Origin: Roseospira visakhapatnamensis
Lineage (GTDB): Bacteria > Pseudomonadota > Alphaproteobacteria > Rhodospirillales > Rhodospirillaceae
Assembly (NCBI RefSeq): GCF_014197915.1
Contig: NZ_JACIGK010000028.1
Span: 1-55,810 of the forward strand
Direction of reading: 5' to 3'
DNA: 55,810 nt
In this document: piece after piece, positions 12,865 to 23,244 of the stretch
Layout: each line of letters opens with the position of its first letter
Numbering within the stretch: position 1 is the stretch's first letter
Position numbers and translations under genes: made by a program
Notes under the pieces: generated by a model
Databases searched by the model: none
Told to the model about the DNA's origin: nothing
What the model saw: only the letters and a program-made list of their open reading frames with translations

Positions 12865-14811
12865 TCAATTCGCCTGGCGGCGCAGGAACGCCGGGATCTC
12901 CAGGTGGTCCTCCCCATGAGACACCGTCGGACGGTCGCTGGGATGGACGGTCATCGGCCCACCGTCGACCCCACCGTCGTCCCGGCGCGCGCCCTGGGGC
13001 TCCGCCGTCCAGGTCTCGCGACGGGGATCGCCGCGCGGATCATCCCGCTGATCCTCGCCCGCCGAGGTTCCGCGCCGGAACCCCGTCATGCGCTGGAACA
13101 GGCTCAGGCGCTCGCCACGCCCCTGCCCGTCGTCGGACTCGTGCCGGGGCGCGGCCCCATGGCCCCCGTGATCACGACCACCGTGCGTGACCCGCAGGCC
13201 CGGCTGATCCCCGCGCGGCGCCATCGGACGGCCGGTCGGATGCGAGTGCGGGTGAGACTGCTGATGAGGTTGGGGATGAGGCTGGGGATGAGGTTGGGGG
13301 TGCGGCTGCGCGGCCAGGGCGGTCTGACCCACGGCCTGGGGCTGGGCCATCGTCTGCGGCGCCGCGTACCCCCGCGCCGGCGCCCCGGCGCCACCCGGCT
13401 GCGGCACGTGCAGCCCGCGCGCGGCCGCCGGCTCCATGCGCGGCGTCCCTGGTGTGACCGCCGGTTCGGGGATGAAGGCGCGGGCTCCGGCGGCCGCCTG
13501 GTTCGGGACCGCCGGGGAAACCGGCGCGCGCACCACCGGACGCGCCGGCGCCTGCGTCGGGGCCGGACGGGGCGGCACCGCCGCGCGCGGCGGCGCGGTC
13601 ACCGGAGCCGGACGGGCCTCGCCCTCCAGCACCGCCGCCGGGTCAAGCAGATCGCCGGAGGTCATGGCGTCGGCTGTGTCGTCCAGCACCGTGGCGGCCG
13701 TGGCGGCGGCCGGCGGCGCCGTCCGGGCGGCCGGGGCCGCCACCTTGCCGGCGGCGTGATCCTGCGCGGCGCTGGCCAGCCCCAGTCCGAACCCACCCGA
13801 GACCTGGGCCCCGCCTTCGCGCGGCTGGGTCTGGGCGACGGCATCGATGCCCGTGGCCACCACCGACACCCGCATGCGACCGTCCAGGCCGGAATCCAGG
13901 CTGGACCCGAAGATGACGTTGGCTTCCTCGCAGCGCACCTCCTCGCGGATGCGGTTGGCGGCCTCGTCCACCTCGTACAGGGTGAGGTCGTTGCCGCCGG
14001 TGATGTTGATCAGCACGCCGCGCGCGCCGCGCATCGACGTCTCTTCCAGCAACGGATTGGCGATGGCCGCCTCCGCCGCCTCGATGGCGCGGTTCTCGCC
14101 GCTGGACTCGCCGGTGCCCATCATGGCGCGGCCCATGTCCATCATCACCGTGCGCACGTCGGCGAAGTCCAGGTTGATCAGGCCGGGCATCATCATCAGG
14201 TCGGTGACCGAACGCACCCCGGCATAGAGCACGTCGTCCGCCATCTTGAAGGCGTCGGCGAAGGTGGTCTTCTCGTTGGCGACGCGGAACAGGTTCTGGT
14301 TGGGGATGATGATCAGGGTGTCCACGTACTGGCCCAGTTCATCGATGCCCCCATCGGCCAGGCGCATGCGGTGGGCGCCCTCGAACTGGAACGGCTTGGT
14401 CACCACGCCGACCGTCAGGATACCCAGGTCGCGGGCGCAGCGGGCCACCACCGGGGCGGCGCCGGTGCCGGTGCCGCCGCCCATGCCGGCGGTGATGAAG
14501 CACATATGGCTGCCCTTCATCTCGGTGGCGATGGCGTCATAGCTTTCCTCGGCCGCCGCGCGGCCGATGTCGGGCCGGGCACCGGAGCCGAGACCGTGGG
14601 TGGTTTCCGCGCCCAGTTGAATGCGGCGGTCGGTGCACGCCTGGGCCAACGCCTGGGCATCGGTGTTGGCGACCACGAAGTCCACCCCTTCCAGGTTGGA
14701 CTCGATCATGTTGTTGACGGCGTTGCCGCCCGCGCCACCGACACCAATGACGGTGATGCGCGGCTTCAACTGCGGCTCGATATCGTCGGGGACGCCGAGA
14801 TTGATGCTCAT
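12865..14811 (-). CDS. ftsZ: Cell division protein FtsZ
   Basis: 648 residues. FtsZ is the tubulin-like GTPase that forms the division ring. The GTPase core holds [18 protein letters not shown] (19-36) and the signature [12 protein letters not shown] (109-120). The T7-loop region NLDFADVR follows. A very long Ala/Pro-rich linker (about 320-635) includes a tandem His-Pro-Gln tract ([17 protein letters not shown]) encoded by 12-bp repeats at 13261-13310. The protein ends with the conserved FtsA-binding peptide [14 protein letters not shown] 14811 has a GGAGG five bases upstream and gives the standard N-terminus. However, the frame stays open for 102 more codons to an ATG overlapping the ftsA stop, so a longer form is possible. 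Confidence 0.96.
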   Translation of the reverse strand: MSINLGVPDDIEPQLKPRITVIGVGGAGGNAVNNMIESNLEGVDFVVANTDAQALAQACTDRRIQLGAETTHGLGSGARPDIGRAAAEESYDAIATEMKGSHMCFITAGMGGGTGTGAAPVVARCARDLGILTVGVVTKPFQFEGAHRMRLADGGIDELGQYVDTLIIIPNQNLFRVANEKTTFADAFKMADDVLYAGVRSVTDLMMMPGLINLDFADVRTVMMDMGRAMMGTGESSGENRAIEAAEAAIANPLLEETSMRGARGVLINITGGNDLTLYEVDEAANRIREEVRCEEANVIFGSSLDSGLDGRMRVSVVATGIDAVAQTQPREGGAQVSGGFGLGLASAAQDHAAGKVAAPAARTAPPAAATAATVLDDTADAMTSGDLLDPAAVLEGEARPAPVTAPPRAAVPPRPAPTQAPARPVVRAPVSPAVPNQAAAGARAFIPEPAVTPGTPRMEPAAARGLHVPQPGGAGAPARGYAAPQTMAQPQAVGQTALAAQPHPQPHPQPHPQPHQQSHPHSHPTGRPMAPRGDQPGLRVTHGGRDHGGHGAAPRHESDDGQGRGERLSLFQRMTGFRRGTSAGEDQRDDPRGDPRRETWTAEPQGARRDDGGVDGGPMTVHPSDRPTVSHGEDHLEIPAFLRRQAN

Positions 14812-15117
14812 CCTTGCCTCCGTGTGCGAAAAAGGTCGGGTCATGTCTGTCGGGCACCCGGGGGCGATCCCCTTGGGCGCGTGGGATGGCGACGGGTGTC
14901 GATGGGTCGATTCTGTGTCGCCCGGGTCTCTGGTCGTCTGCGCGGTTTTCCCGTTCGTCGTTGCGATGTCGGCCCCGGAACCGGCTGGTTCGGCCGGCAG
15001 GGGGGCGGGGTGGGGTTCGGGGGGCGCCGAGGGCACCTCATGCGGAGCCGGCGCCAGCGCGTCCGTCACCGGCAGGGGCGCGTCAAGGCGCGAGAGCAGA
15101 TCGCGGGACTGGGTCAT
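14812..15117 (-). other. 102-codon in-frame leader upstream of ftsZ
   Basis: The ATG at 15117-15115 overlaps the ftsA TGA and has AAGGAG eight bases upstream, inside ftsA. The frame continues without a stop into ftsZ. The first roughly 50 codons are G/C-ending and encode [16 protein letters not shown] and a Pro-rich stretch. The later codons look less coding-like (AGA, ACA, CGA, CCA). It may be an N-terminal extension of FtsZ, a coupling leader, or chance openness. Confidence 0.35.
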
Positions 15118-16433
15118 CAGAAGTGCTCCTTCAACCAGCGGCCGATACGCTCCACCGGGCCGAGCAGCCCGCCGGCGCGGGGCGGGTCCTCCGGGTCCGG
15201 GCGGTCCACGTGCTCCTGGACGGCGTGACTGAGCAGGCCGGCGCAGGTGGCGAAGGCCGGCCCGGCGACGCTCTCCGCGAGGCCCCGCAGCCTGAGCGGA
15301 CGGCCGCAGCGGACCTGCTTGTCCAGCACCAGTTCGGCCAGTTCCCGGACCCCGGTGAGCTGGCTCGCGCCGCCGGTCAGCACCGCGCGCCGACCCGCGA
15401 CCTGGTCCATGCCGGCGGCCTTCAGGTGGCCGTGCACCAGTTCCAGGGTTTCCTCGACGCGCGGACGGATGATCTGCACCAGGTAGGAGCGCGGAACCTC
15501 GATGGACTGGGTGTCCTCGTCCTCGCCCACCAGCGGCACGCGCAGGATCTCGCGGCTATCGGCCGGCGAGGCGATGGTGCCGCCGTACATGGTCTTGAGG
15601 CGCTCGGCGTTGGCCAGCGGCGTGGACAGACCCTGGGCGATGTCGCTGGTGACGTGGCCGCCGCCCACCGGGATGACGCCCACGTGGACCACGTGCCCGC
15701 CCAGGAACACCGCCACCGAGGTGGTGCCGCCGCCCATGTCGATGACCGTGGCGCCCAGGTCGCGCTCGTCCTCCACCAGGCTGGCCAGCCCGGCGGCGTA
15801 GGGCGCGGCGACGCGGTTGTCCACGTCCAGGTGGCAGCGCTCGATCACGGTGGACAGGTTGCGCAGCGGCGCCGAGGCCACCGACACCAGATGCATGCGC
15901 GCGCCCAGGCGCTCGCCGAACATGCCGCGCGGGTCGATGATGCCGTCGGCGCCGTCGATGGCGTAGCCCACCGGGATGCAGTGGATCAGCTCGCGGTCCG
16001 GATCCTCCGGCGGGCGGCGGCCGAAGGCCAGGATGCGGCGCACGTCGGCGTCCCGCACCTGATGGCCGGTGACCGCCATCTCGGCGTCGATGCGCTGGCT
16101 TTCGGGCGCGCCGCCGGAGACCGCCACCACCACCCCGTCGATGGTCTCGCCGGCCATGTCCTCGGCGGCGGACACGGCCTGACGGATGGCCGCCTCCACT
16201 TCGTCCCGATTGACCACCAGACCGGTGCGCATGCCCCGGGAGCGGTGATGACCCACCCCCAGCACGCGCAGGCCGCCGCTGTCCTCGTCCACGCGGGCGA
16301 TGAAGCAGGCCACCTTGGTGGTGCCCACGTCCAGCGCGGCCACCAGCCCGCCGCGCCGGCGAAGCACGGGCGGCGGCTGGGGCGCGGGCGCGTCATGGAC
16401 GCGGGGCGGATCGGTGCGGTCAAGCATCAGCAT
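15117..16433 (-). CDS. ftsA: Cell division protein FtsA
   Basis: 438 residues. FtsA is the actin-like ATPase that tethers FtsZ to the membrane. The phosphate 1 segment is [20 protein letters not shown]; phosphate 2 is [15 protein letters not shown]; the adenosine motif is [20 protein letters not shown]. The C-terminus [14 protein letters not shown] is the amphipathic membrane-targeting helix, placed at the extreme end as expected. A Pro-rich tail of about 28 residues precedes the fold. The start lies six bases after the ftsQ stop, with AGGAG inside ftsQ. Its own stop overlaps the ATG of the ftsZ leader frame. Confidence 0.95.
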   Translation of the reverse strand: MLMLDRTDPPRVHDAPAPQPPPVLRRRGGLVAALDVGTTKVACFIARVDEDSGGLRVLGVGHHRSRGMRTGLVVNRDEVEAAIRQAVSAAEDMAGETIDGVVVAVSGGAPESQRIDAEMAVTGHQVRDADVRRILAFGRRPPEDPDRELIHCIPVGYAIDGADGIIDPRGMFGERLGARMHLVSVASAPLRNLSTVIERCHLDVDNRVAAPYAAGLASLVEDERDLGATVIDMGGGTTSVAVFLGGHVVHVGVIPVGGGHVTSDIAQGLSTPLANAERLKTMYGGTIASPADSREILRVPLVGEDEDTQSIEVPRSYLVQIIRPRVEETLELVHGHLKAAGMDQVAGRRAVLTGGASQLTGVRELAELVLDKQVRCGRPLRLRGLAESVAGPAFATCAGLLSHAVQEHVDRPDPEDPPRAGGLLGPVERIGRWLKEHF

Positions 16434-16439
16434 CGGTCG

Positions 16440-17462
16440 TCAAGTCTCCTGTCCGGCCGTCGAGACGGACAACGCCGGCACCCCGGACCGCGCCGGCGCC
16501 TCGGGGGTCTGCCCACCCAGGCCGACGGACGGACGCGGCCGCACCACCAGACGATCGGGCAGGCGCAGATCCACGCGGTCGATGTGCCGGGCCAACAGGC
16601 GCCCCTGGCGTTCCATGACGGCCAGGCGCCCCCAGGCGTCGGCCGGATCGTGTTCCGGCAAGTGAATGTCGATGCCGTCGTCGATGGCATCCAGGCGCAG
16701 GGTCCAGCGGCGCCCGCCCACCCAGGTGGCGGCACGGACCCGCGCCGCCAGCGCCGGCTGACGCGCCAGCAGGGCCATCAGGTCCGGCACCTGACCGGGG
16801 GCGCCGGCGCCCACGATCACCGGCAGGTCGGCGAACGGACGACAGTCCACCGTCAGCGGCAGACCGGTCTGGTCGATCACCGCGAAGTCGCCGTCCGGCC
16901 GGCGCTGCCACAGGGCCAGCGGTTCGCGTTCGGTCAGCACGACGTGGATGGCGTCCGGCAGGCGCCGTTCGACCCGGGCGCCGGCCACCCAGGGCAGGGC
17001 CTCCACCCGTGCCCGCGCGGCATGGGGATCGAAGCGCAGGATGGGTTCGCCGCGCCCGGTGCCCAGGGCGTTCAGCAGGCGCGTCGGCGAGGTGCGGTCG
17101 CGGCCCTCGACGGTGACCGACCGCACCACCAGCCCGCCCCGCATCGCCAGTTGATCCATCGCCGCGCCCAGGGCCGCCCACTGCTGGCCAATGAGGCCGG
17201 AGCGCCACGTCCAGGCGGCGCCGGCCACCAGCCCGATCATGAGCAGGCCGACCCCGGCCAGGCGCAGCCGCCCCCAGATCTGACCCCAGGAGACCGGCGC
17301 GCGGCGCGGCGCGGGCCGCTTCCGGCGCGGCGTGCTGGCGTTGGCGGCGCCGCCACGGGCGCGACCGCCACCGGCGCCCCCCCGGGTCCGGCCGCCGCCC
17401 CGGGCGGGGGCGGCGCGCGGGGCGTCACCGCCGCGTCCAGCCCTGCCCGTTATCCATCGCAT
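16440..17462 (-). CDS. ftsQ: Cell division protein FtsQ (DivIB)
   Basis: 340 residues, single-pass inner-membrane divisome protein. The N-terminus is strongly basic and Gly/Arg-rich (about 1-60). A membrane span follows at about 70-87 (LAGVGLLMIGLVAGAAW). The periplasmic POTRA domain starts at VVRSVTVEGRDRTSPTRLLN, and the rest holds LPWVAGARVERRLPD and WVGGRRWTLRL, typical of FtsQ. ATG 17462 lies inside the end of ddl, giving a 13-bp overlap. The longer reading frame through ddl is spurious. FtsQ links cytoplasmic and periplasmic divisome parts through FtsL/FtsB. Confidence 0.92.
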   Translation of the reverse strand: MRWITGRAGRGGDAPRAAPARGGGRTRGGAGGGRARGGAANASTPRRKRPAPRRAPVSWGQIWGRLRLAGVGLLMIGLVAGAAWTWRSGLIGQQWAALGAAMDQLAMRGGLVVRSVTVEGRDRTSPTRLLNALGTGRGEPILRFDPHAARARVEALPWVAGARVERRLPDAIHVVLTEREPLALWQRRPDGDFAVIDQTGLPLTVDCRPFADLPVIVGAGAPGQVPDLMALLARQPALAARVRAATWVGGRRWTLRLDAIDDGIDIHLPEHDPADAWGRLAVMERQGRLLARHIDRVDLRLPDRLVVRPRPSVGLGGQTPEAPARSGVPALSVSTAGQET

Positions 17463-18388
17463 GCGGCGGCCTCCACCATCCAGGCGCAGAGCGCGGGAAA
17501 CGACAGGCCCGTCAGGGCGGCCTGCTCGGGCACCAGCGAGGTCGCCGTCAGGCCGGGCTGGGTGTTGACCTCCAGCAGGTACGGCGTCCGGCCGTCGAAG
17601 CGCAGGTCGGCGCGGCTGACGCCCCGGCAGCCCAGGGCGCGGTGGGCGCGCGCCGACAGCTCCAGGCAGGCGGCCGTGGTGGCGGCGTCCAGGTCGGCCG
17701 GCAGCACGTGCACCGAGCCCCCCGTCACGTACTTGGCGTCGTAGTCGTAGAAGCCCCGCTGGGTGGTGATCTCGGTCACCGCCAGCGGGCGGACGGCGTC
17801 GCCCTCGCCCATGACCGCCACCGTGAGCTCGCGCCCGGGAATGAACCGCTCCACCATGGCCGGTCCGTCGTAGGGCCAGTCCTGGCGCAACGCGGCCAGG
17901 GCGTTGGAGCCCTCCGTCACCACGTAGACGGCGACGCTGGACCCATCGTTGGGCGGCTTGACGACGTAGGGCCGCGCCATCGGCTCGCGGTCCGGATCGG
18001 CGAAGGCGTCGGCGCCGACCAGCACATGCTCGGGCACCGGGATGCCGGCGGCGGCGAAGACCGTCTTGGCGGCCGGCTTGTCCATGGCCAGGGCGCTGGC
18101 CAGCGCGCCGGAGTGGGTGTAGGGCAGCCCCAGGATATCCAGCATGCCCTGGATGCGGCCGTCCTCGCCGAAGCGCCCGTGCAGGGCGTTGAACACCACG
18201 TCCGGGCGGCTGTCGCGCAGGTCCTCCAGGAAGCGCAGCGGGTCCCGGTGCACATCGAGGACGGCCACCGTGTAGCCGGCCTTGCGCAGGGCGTCGGCGG
18301 CGGCGGCGCCACTGTTCAGCGACACCGCCCGCTCGGCGGACCAGCCTCCCATCAGGACGGTGACGCGGCGGTATCGTGGAGGGCTCAT
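17450..18388 (-). CDS. ddl: D-alanine--D-alanine ligase
   Basis: 312 residues. It joins two D-Ala for the peptidoglycan stem peptide in the cytoplasm using ATP. ATP-grasp motifs are present: VLMGGWSAERAVSLNSG, FNALHGRFGEDGRIQGMLD, the segment ALAMDKPAAKTVF, VVKPPNDGSSVAVYVV and LEVNTQPGLTATSLVPEQA. The ATG at 18388 overlaps the murB TGA (ATGA). The 3' end overlaps ftsQ by 13 bp. This is the usual dcw position for ddlB. Confidence 0.96.
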   Translation of the reverse strand: MSPPRYRRVTVLMGGWSAERAVSLNSGAAAADALRKAGYTVAVLDVHRDPLRFLEDLRDSRPDVVFNALHGRFGEDGRIQGMLDILGLPYTHSGALASALAMDKPAAKTVFAAAGIPVPEHVLVGADAFADPDREPMARPYVVKPPNDGSSVAVYVVTEGSNALAALRQDWPYDGPAMVERFIPGRELTVAVMGEGDAVRPLAVTEITTQRGFYDYDAKYVTGGSVHVLPADLDAATTAACLELSARAHRALGCRGVSRADLRFDGRTPYLLEVNTQPGLTATSLVPEQAALTGLSFPALCAWMVEAAACDG

Positions 18389-19380
18389 GACGGCTCTCCC
18401 TCGGTGGCGGCGGTGGCGGCCGGATCGGCGCCCGGCAGCGGGTCGCCGATGATCCGGATCTCCCAGCGCAGGTCCACACCACTGGCCGCGCGCACCCGGC
18501 GGCGCACCAGTTCGCCCAGGGCCTCGATGTCGGCGGCGCTGGCGGTGCCGGTGTTGAGCAGGAAGTTGCAGTGCCGCTCCGACACCTGCGCCCCGCCCAG
18601 GCGCAGGCCCCGACAGCCGACCTTGTCGATCAGCTCCCACGCCTTGCAGCAGGGCGGATTGGCGAACGTCGACCCGCCCGTGCGACCGCGCACCGGCTGG
18701 CTGGCCTGGCGGGCCTCGCGAATGGCGTCCATGCGGGCACCGATCTCCGCCGGATCGTCGGGGCGGCCGCGCACCGTGGCCGACGTGAAGATCCAGTCGG
18801 CGGGCGCCTCCGAATGTCGATAGGACAATCCCAGGGCGGCGGCCGGCACGTCGTGGATGCGGCCGGCGCGATCCACGGCGCGGGCCGAGACCAGCACGTC
18901 CGAGACCTCGCGACCATAGGCGCCGGCGTTCATGCGCAGCGCGCCCCCCAGGGTGCCGGGGATGCCCGAGAAGAACTCCAGCCCGCCCAGCCCGGCATCG
19001 CGGGCCACCCGGGCGAGGCTGGCATCCAGGACGGCGGCCCCGGCGACCAGGGTCTCGCCCTCCACCCGGGTCCCGGCGAAGGCGCGCCCCAGGCGGATCA
19101 CCAGGCCACGCACGCCCCCGTCGCGCACCAGCAGGTTGGAGCCGACGCCGATCACGGTGACCGGCACGCCGTCCGGCAGGGCGGCCAGCACCGCCGCCAG
19201 GTCGGCCTCGTCGGCCGGGCGGAACAGCACCTCCGCCGGTCCGCCCACCCCGAACCAGGTGACGGCCGACAGCGGCGCCTCGGCGCGCAGCCGGCCGCGC
19301 ACCGCCGGCAGGCGGTCGATCAACCGCCGCCGGGGGACGGAGCCGGCGGGACCGGCGTCCAGGCGCTCGGCGGGCATCAT
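18385..19380 (-). CDS. murB: UDP-N-acetylenolpyruvoylglucosamine reductase
   Basis: 331 residues. This FAD enzyme reduces UDP-GlcNAc-enolpyruvate to UDP-MurNAc. FAD-binding segments are [35 protein letters not shown] and [20 protein letters not shown]. The catalytic-serine region is [13 protein letters not shown], and [19 protein letters not shown] is the C-terminal motif of the type I enzyme. ATG 19380 overlaps the murC stop by four bases; a second ATG follows directly. The longer frame upstream is antisense-like noise inside murC. Confidence 0.95.
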   Translation of the reverse strand: MMPAERLDAGPAGSVPRRRLIDRLPAVRGRLRAEAPLSAVTWFGVGGPAEVLFRPADEADLAAVLAALPDGVPVTVIGVGSNLLVRDGGVRGLVIRLGRAFAGTRVEGETLVAGAAVLDASLARVARDAGLGGLEFFSGIPGTLGGALRMNAGAYGREVSDVLVSARAVDRAGRIHDVPAAALGLSYRHSEAPADWIFTSATVRGRPDDPAEIGARMDAIREARQASQPVRGRTGGSTFANPPCCKAWELIDKVGCRGLRLGGAQVSERHCNFLLNTGTASAADIEALGELVRRRVRAASGVDLRWEIRIIGDPLPGADPAATAATEGEPS

Positions 19381-20831
19381 GCGAACCTCCCGGTCTGGTC
19401 GGGCACCACGCCGGACACGGTCTCGGCCCGCGCCCGCAACTGTCCGGGCAAGGCGTTGGCCCAGGCCGAGATGGTGCCGGCGCCCAGGCACACCACCAGG
19501 TCGCCGGGGGCGGCCATGGCGGCGATCGTCTCGGGCAGGGCGGCCGGATCCGCCAGCGGGGCGGCCTTGCGGTGACCATGGGTGCGCAGCCCGTCCACCA
19601 GGGCGTCGCGGTCGACGCCGGGGATGGGCGCCTCGCCGGCGGCATAGACGTCGGCCACCAGCACCTCGTCGGCATCGTTGAAGCAGGTGCAGAAGTCCTC
19701 GAACAGCGCCTGAAGGCGGCTGTAGCGATGCGGCTGCACCACCGCGATCACGCGCTTGTCGCCGGCCACCTCGCGCGCGCCGCCCAGCACGGCGGCGATC
19801 TCCACCGGGTGGTGGCCGTAGTCGTCGACGACGGTCACGCCGTTCCAGGTGCCGGTGCGGGTGAAGCGCCGCCGCACCCCGGCGAAACCGGCCAGGGCGC
19901 GGCGGATGGTCTCGCCGTCGATGCCCATCTCGTGGCCGATGGCGATGGCCGCCAGGGCGTTCTGCACGTTGTGGCGCCCGAACATCGGCAGGAACAGGTC
20001 CGCGACGGTCTCGCGGGCCCCGCTGACCCGGTCCGCCAGGGTGACGTCGAAGCGCGCGCCATCCGGACCCCGCCGGGGATTGACGGCGCGGACGTCGGCC
20101 TGCGGGCTGAAGCCGTAGGTGATGACCTTACGGTCCAGCACCTCGGGGATCAGGGACTGCACCTCGGGATGATCGATGCACAGGATGGCGAAGCCGTAGA
20201 AGGGCAGGTTCTGGATGAAGGTCTTGTAGGCGTCGCGCATGCGCGCGAAGGTGCCGTAGAAGTCCAGGTGCTCGGCATCCATGTTGGTGACCACGCCGAT
20301 GGTCGCCGGCAGCTTGGTGAACGTGCCGTCGCTCTCGTCGGCCTCGACCACCATCCAGTCGCCATGGCCCAGGTAGGCGTTGGTGCCGCGCGCGTTCAGG
20401 ATGCCGCCGTTGATGACCGTCGGGTCCATGCCGGCGGTCTCCAGCAGGGCCGCGACCATCGACGTGGTGGTGGTCTTGCCGTGGGTGCCGCCGATGGCGA
20501 TCGCCCACTTCAGGCGCATCAGCTCGCCCAGCATCTCGGCCCGGCGCACCACCGGGATCAGGCGGGCGCGGGCGGCCTCCACCTCGGGATTGTCGCCCTT
20601 CACCGCCGACGAGATCACCACCACCTGCGCCTCGCCCAGATGGGCGGCGTCGTGGCCGGTGGCGACCCGCACGCCCAGCCCGCGCAGACGCTTGACGTTG
20701 GCGTTCTCGGCAAGGTCGCTGCCCTGGACGGTATAGCCCAGGTTGTGCAGCACCTCGGCGATGCCGCTCATGCCGATGCCGCCAATGCCCACGAAGTGGA
20801 TCGGGCCGATATCGAGGGGAAGGGCTCTCAC
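19377..20831 (-). CDS. murC: UDP-N-acetylmuramate--L-alanine ligase
   Basis: 484 residues. MurC adds L-Ala to UDP-MurNAc. The N-terminal Rossmann motif is [18 protein letters not shown], the ATP loop is [14 protein letters not shown], and the substrate segment is [16 protein letters not shown]. The C-terminal domain contains [16 protein letters not shown] and [18 protein letters not shown]. The start is GTG 20831, whose GTGA overlaps the murG stop. Starting there puts the Rossmann motif about 12 residues from the N-terminus, as usual. The frame upstream is chance. Confidence 0.95.
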   Translation of the reverse strand: MRALPLDIGPIHFVGIGGIGMSGIAEVLHNLGYTVQGSDLAENANVKRLRGLGVRVATGHDAAHLGEAQVVVISSAVKGDNPEVEAARARLIPVVRRAEMLGELMRLKWAIAIGGTHGKTTTTSMVAALLETAGMDPTVINGGILNARGTNAYLGHGDWMVVEADESDGTFTKLPATIGVVTNMDAEHLDFYGTFARMRDAYKTFIQNLPFYGFAILCIDHPEVQSLIPEVLDRKVITYGFSPQADVRAVNPRRGPDGARFDVTLADRVSGARETVADLFLPMFGRHNVQNALAAIAIGHEMGIDGETIRRALAGFAGVRRRFTRTGTWNGVTVVDDYGHHPVEIAAVLGGAREVAGDKRVIAVVQPHRYSRLQALFEDFCTCFNDADEVLVADVYAAGEAPIPGVDRDALVDGLRTHGHRKAAPLADPAALPETIAAMAAPGDLVVCLGAGTISAWANALPGQLRARAETVSGVVPDQTGRFA

Positions 20832-22033
20832 GCGGTGGTCTCCCGGGGCAGGACATGGTCGGTCGGACCATCGGGGGGATCGGCCAGCGCCAGGGTCAGG
20901 GCGGCCAGCCGTTCGGCGGCGTCGGGGCGGCCCAGGGCGCGGGCGCGGGCGGCGGTGGCGGCCAGGCCATCCGCGTCGCCCAGCAGCGCCGCCAGGCGCG
21001 CGGACAGGGTGTCGGGGGTCAGCGTGCCCTGGGGCATCAGCCAGGCGGCCCCGGCCTCGTCCAGGGCGCGGGCGTTGGCCGTCTGATGGTCGTCGACGGC
21101 GAACGGAAACGGGATCAGCACCGCCGGGCGGCCGGCGCAGGTCAATTCCGCCACCGTGGAGGCTCCGGCCCGGCACAGGACCAGATGGGCGGCCGCCAGC
21201 CGCGCCGGGATGTCGTCGAAGAAGGCGGCGGTCTCGGCGGCGATGCCGGCGGCGGCATAGGTGGCGCGGGCCCGGTCCAGGTCCTCGGGACGGCACTGCT
21301 GGGCCACCGACAGGCGCGCCCGCAGGGTCTCGGGCAGCGCCGCCAGGGCCACCGGCACCAGGTCGGAGAGCGCCCGCGCCCCCTGGCTGCCGCCGGTGAC
21401 CAGAAGGCGGACCGGCCCGTCCGGCGCCGGCGGGTCATAAGGCACGGCGCGCGCCTCCAGCGTCGCCGGGCGCACCGGATTGCCCACGTGCCGGCCCTTG
21501 CCGGCGGGCAGGTGGCGCACCGTGGGCAGGGCCGTGGCGACCATCCGCGCCCGCCCGGCCAGCAGGCGGTTGGCGCGGCCCAGAACCGCGTTCTGCTCGT
21601 GAATCACCGTCGGCAGCCCCAGCAGGCTCGCCGCCAGGGTCGGCCCGAAGGCCGCGTAGCCGCCGAAGCCCACCACCACGTCGGGCCGCAGCCGGCGCAG
21701 CAATCGCCACGCCTGCCCGGCGCCGACGATCAACCGCGCCAGCCCCACCACGCGACCGGTCAGGCCGCGCCCGGCGATACCGCCGGCCTGGACCCGATGC
21801 GTCGTGAGCCGGCCCAGGACACCCCCCAGGGTCGCGCCGCCGTGGCCCTGACCGCGCCGGTCGGTGACCAGCGCCAGCCGGCAGCCGCGCGCCTCCAGCG
21901 CCGCCGCCAGCGCCTCGGCCGGGAACACGTGCCCGCCGGTTCCCCCGGCGGCCAGGACGATGAAGGGCGCGTCCCGCCCGGGCGCGACCGGCGTGGAAAC
22001 CGGAAGGGGGGTGCACAGGGGCACGTGCGTCAT
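20828..22033 (-). CDS. murG: Lipid II synthase: UDP-GlcNAc transferase MurG
   Basis: 401 residues. MurG adds GlcNAc to lipid I at the inner face of the membrane. The glycine-rich loops are [32 protein letters not shown] and [15 protein letters not shown]. The donor site is [20 protein letters not shown] with [14 protein letters not shown]. The first 20 or so residues form an extra Pro/Thr stretch. ATG 22033 overlaps the ftsW stop by four bases, and its own stop overlaps the murC GTG. Confidence 0.95.
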   Translation of the reverse strand: MTHVPLCTPLPVSTPVAPGRDAPFIVLAAGGTGGHVFPAEALAAALEARGCRLALVTDRRGQGHGGATLGGVLGRLTTHRVQAGGIAGRGLTGRVVGLARLIVGAGQAWRLLRRLRPDVVVGFGGYAAFGPTLAASLLGLPTVIHEQNAVLGRANRLLAGRARMVATALPTVRHLPAGKGRHVGNPVRPATLEARAVPYDPPAPDGPVRLLVTGGSQGARALSDLVPVALAALPETLRARLSVAQQCRPEDLDRARATYAAAGIAAETAAFFDDIPARLAAAHLVLCRAGASTVAELTCAGRPAVLIPFPFAVDDHQTANARALDEAGAAWLMPQGTLTPDTLSARLAALLGDADGLAATAARARALGRPDAAERLAALTLALADPPDGPTDHVLPRETTA

Positions 22034-23244
22034 GACCGACCCTCCGCGCGTGGACGCGCCCGGGTGAGCGCCAGAATCATCCCCGTGGCCATCGCCACGC
22101 CGACCATCGAGGACCCGCCGTAGCTGATGAACGGCAGGGTCATCCCCTTGGTGGGCATGAGGTTGAGGCTGGAGGCCATGTTGATCACCGCCTGCATGGC
22201 CAGCTGCACGGTCAGACCGCCCACCGCCAGCATGGCGAACAGGTCGCGCTGGCCCATGACGCGGACCATGGCGCGCACCACCAGCAGGGAGAACAGGGCC
22301 ACCAGCACCAGGCAGAGCCACAGGCCGAATTCCTCGCCGGCGACGGCGAAGATGAAGTCCGTGTGGGCGTCGGGCAGCGCCTCCTTGACCCGGCCCTCGC
22401 CCGGGCCGCGCCCGAACAGCCCGCCCTGGGTGAAGGCGTCCATGGCCTGGCGGATCTGATAGTTGTCGCCGCTTTCCGGATCCAGGAAGCGGTTCACGCG
22501 GGACTGCACATGCGGAAACAGGGCGTAGGCGCCGACCAGGCCGCCCAGCCCCATCAAGGCCAGCAGCACCACCCAGGCCAGCGACAGTCCGGCCAGGAAC
22601 ACCTGGGCGCACCAGATGGCCACCACCACCAGGGTCATGCCCACGTCCGGTTGGGCCAGCAGCAGCGCCGCCACCCCCGCCGTCAGCACCAGCGACAGAC
22701 GCAGGCCGGGCACGCCCTCTCCGGTGACGCCGGCGGCCAGCAGCCAGGCCACCACCACCGCGAACAGCGGCTTGACCAGTTCCGAGGGTTGCAGGGTCAG
22801 CCCCGCCACGGTCAGCCACCGGGTGGCGCCGTTGTACTCGGGACCGACCACCAGGGTGAGCGCCAGCAGGCCCGTCGCGCCCAGGAAGCCCAGGACCCCC
22901 AGGCGCCGCACGCCGCGCGGCGACAGCAGCGACACCGCGAACAGCACCGCCAGACCGACCGGCACGAACACCATCTGCCGGCGCACGAAATGGAAGGTCT
23001 CGACATTGATGCGGCCGGCGGCCGGCGGGCCGGCGGCCAGGATCAGCACCCCGCCGATGGCCACCAGCAGGGCCACCACGGCCAGCATCCAGCGGTCCAC
23101 CGACCACCACCAGCGACCGATCACGCTGCCATCGCCCGGACGCACGCGCACGCGCCGCGCCGCCCCCGCGACGCCCGCGCTGGGGGGCGGCACCGTGGGC
23201 AGGGCGCGGGGCGCGATCGGAGCCTGGACGCGATGGAGGGTCAC
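22030..23244 (-). CDS. ftsW: Septal peptidoglycan polymerase FtsW (SEDS family)
   Basis: 404 residues with about ten membrane spans, the first near 52-70. FtsW polymerises lipid II into glycan strands with FtsI. SEDS signatures are clear: GATRWLTVAGLTLQPSELVK, AQPDVGMTLVV, DAHTDFIFAVAGEEFG and LPFISYGGSSMVG. A cytoplasmic tail of about 45 residues precedes the first span. The start is GTG 23244, overlapping the murD stop as GTGA. Gene order murD-ftsW-murG is standard. Confidence 0.95.
   Translation of the reverse strand: MTLHRVQAPIAPRALPTVPPPSAGVAGAARRVRVRPGDGSVIGRWWWSVDRWMLAVVALLVAIGGVLILAAGPPAAGRINVETFHFVRRQMVFVPVGLAVLFAVSLLSPRGVRRLGVLGFLGATGLLALTLVVGPEYNGATRWLTVAGLTLQPSELVKPLFAVVVAWLLAAGVTGEGVPGLRLSLVLTAGVAALLLAQPDVGMTLVVVAIWCAQVFLAGLSLAWVVLLALMGLGGLVGAYALFPHVQSRVNRFLDPESGDNYQIRQAMDAFTQGGLFGRGPGEGRVKEALPDAHTDFIFAVAGEEFGLWLCLVLVALFSLLVVRAMVRVMGQRDLFAMLAVGGLTVQLAMQAVINMASSLNLMPTKGMTLPFISYGGSSMVGVAMATGMILALTRARPRAEGRS

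Noticed and set aside
12697-17744. Long plus-strand frames opposite ftsZ, ftsA and ftsQ
   Set aside because: They are complements of clearly identified minus-strand genes and have the Arg/His/Gln-rich composition expected of antisense frames.
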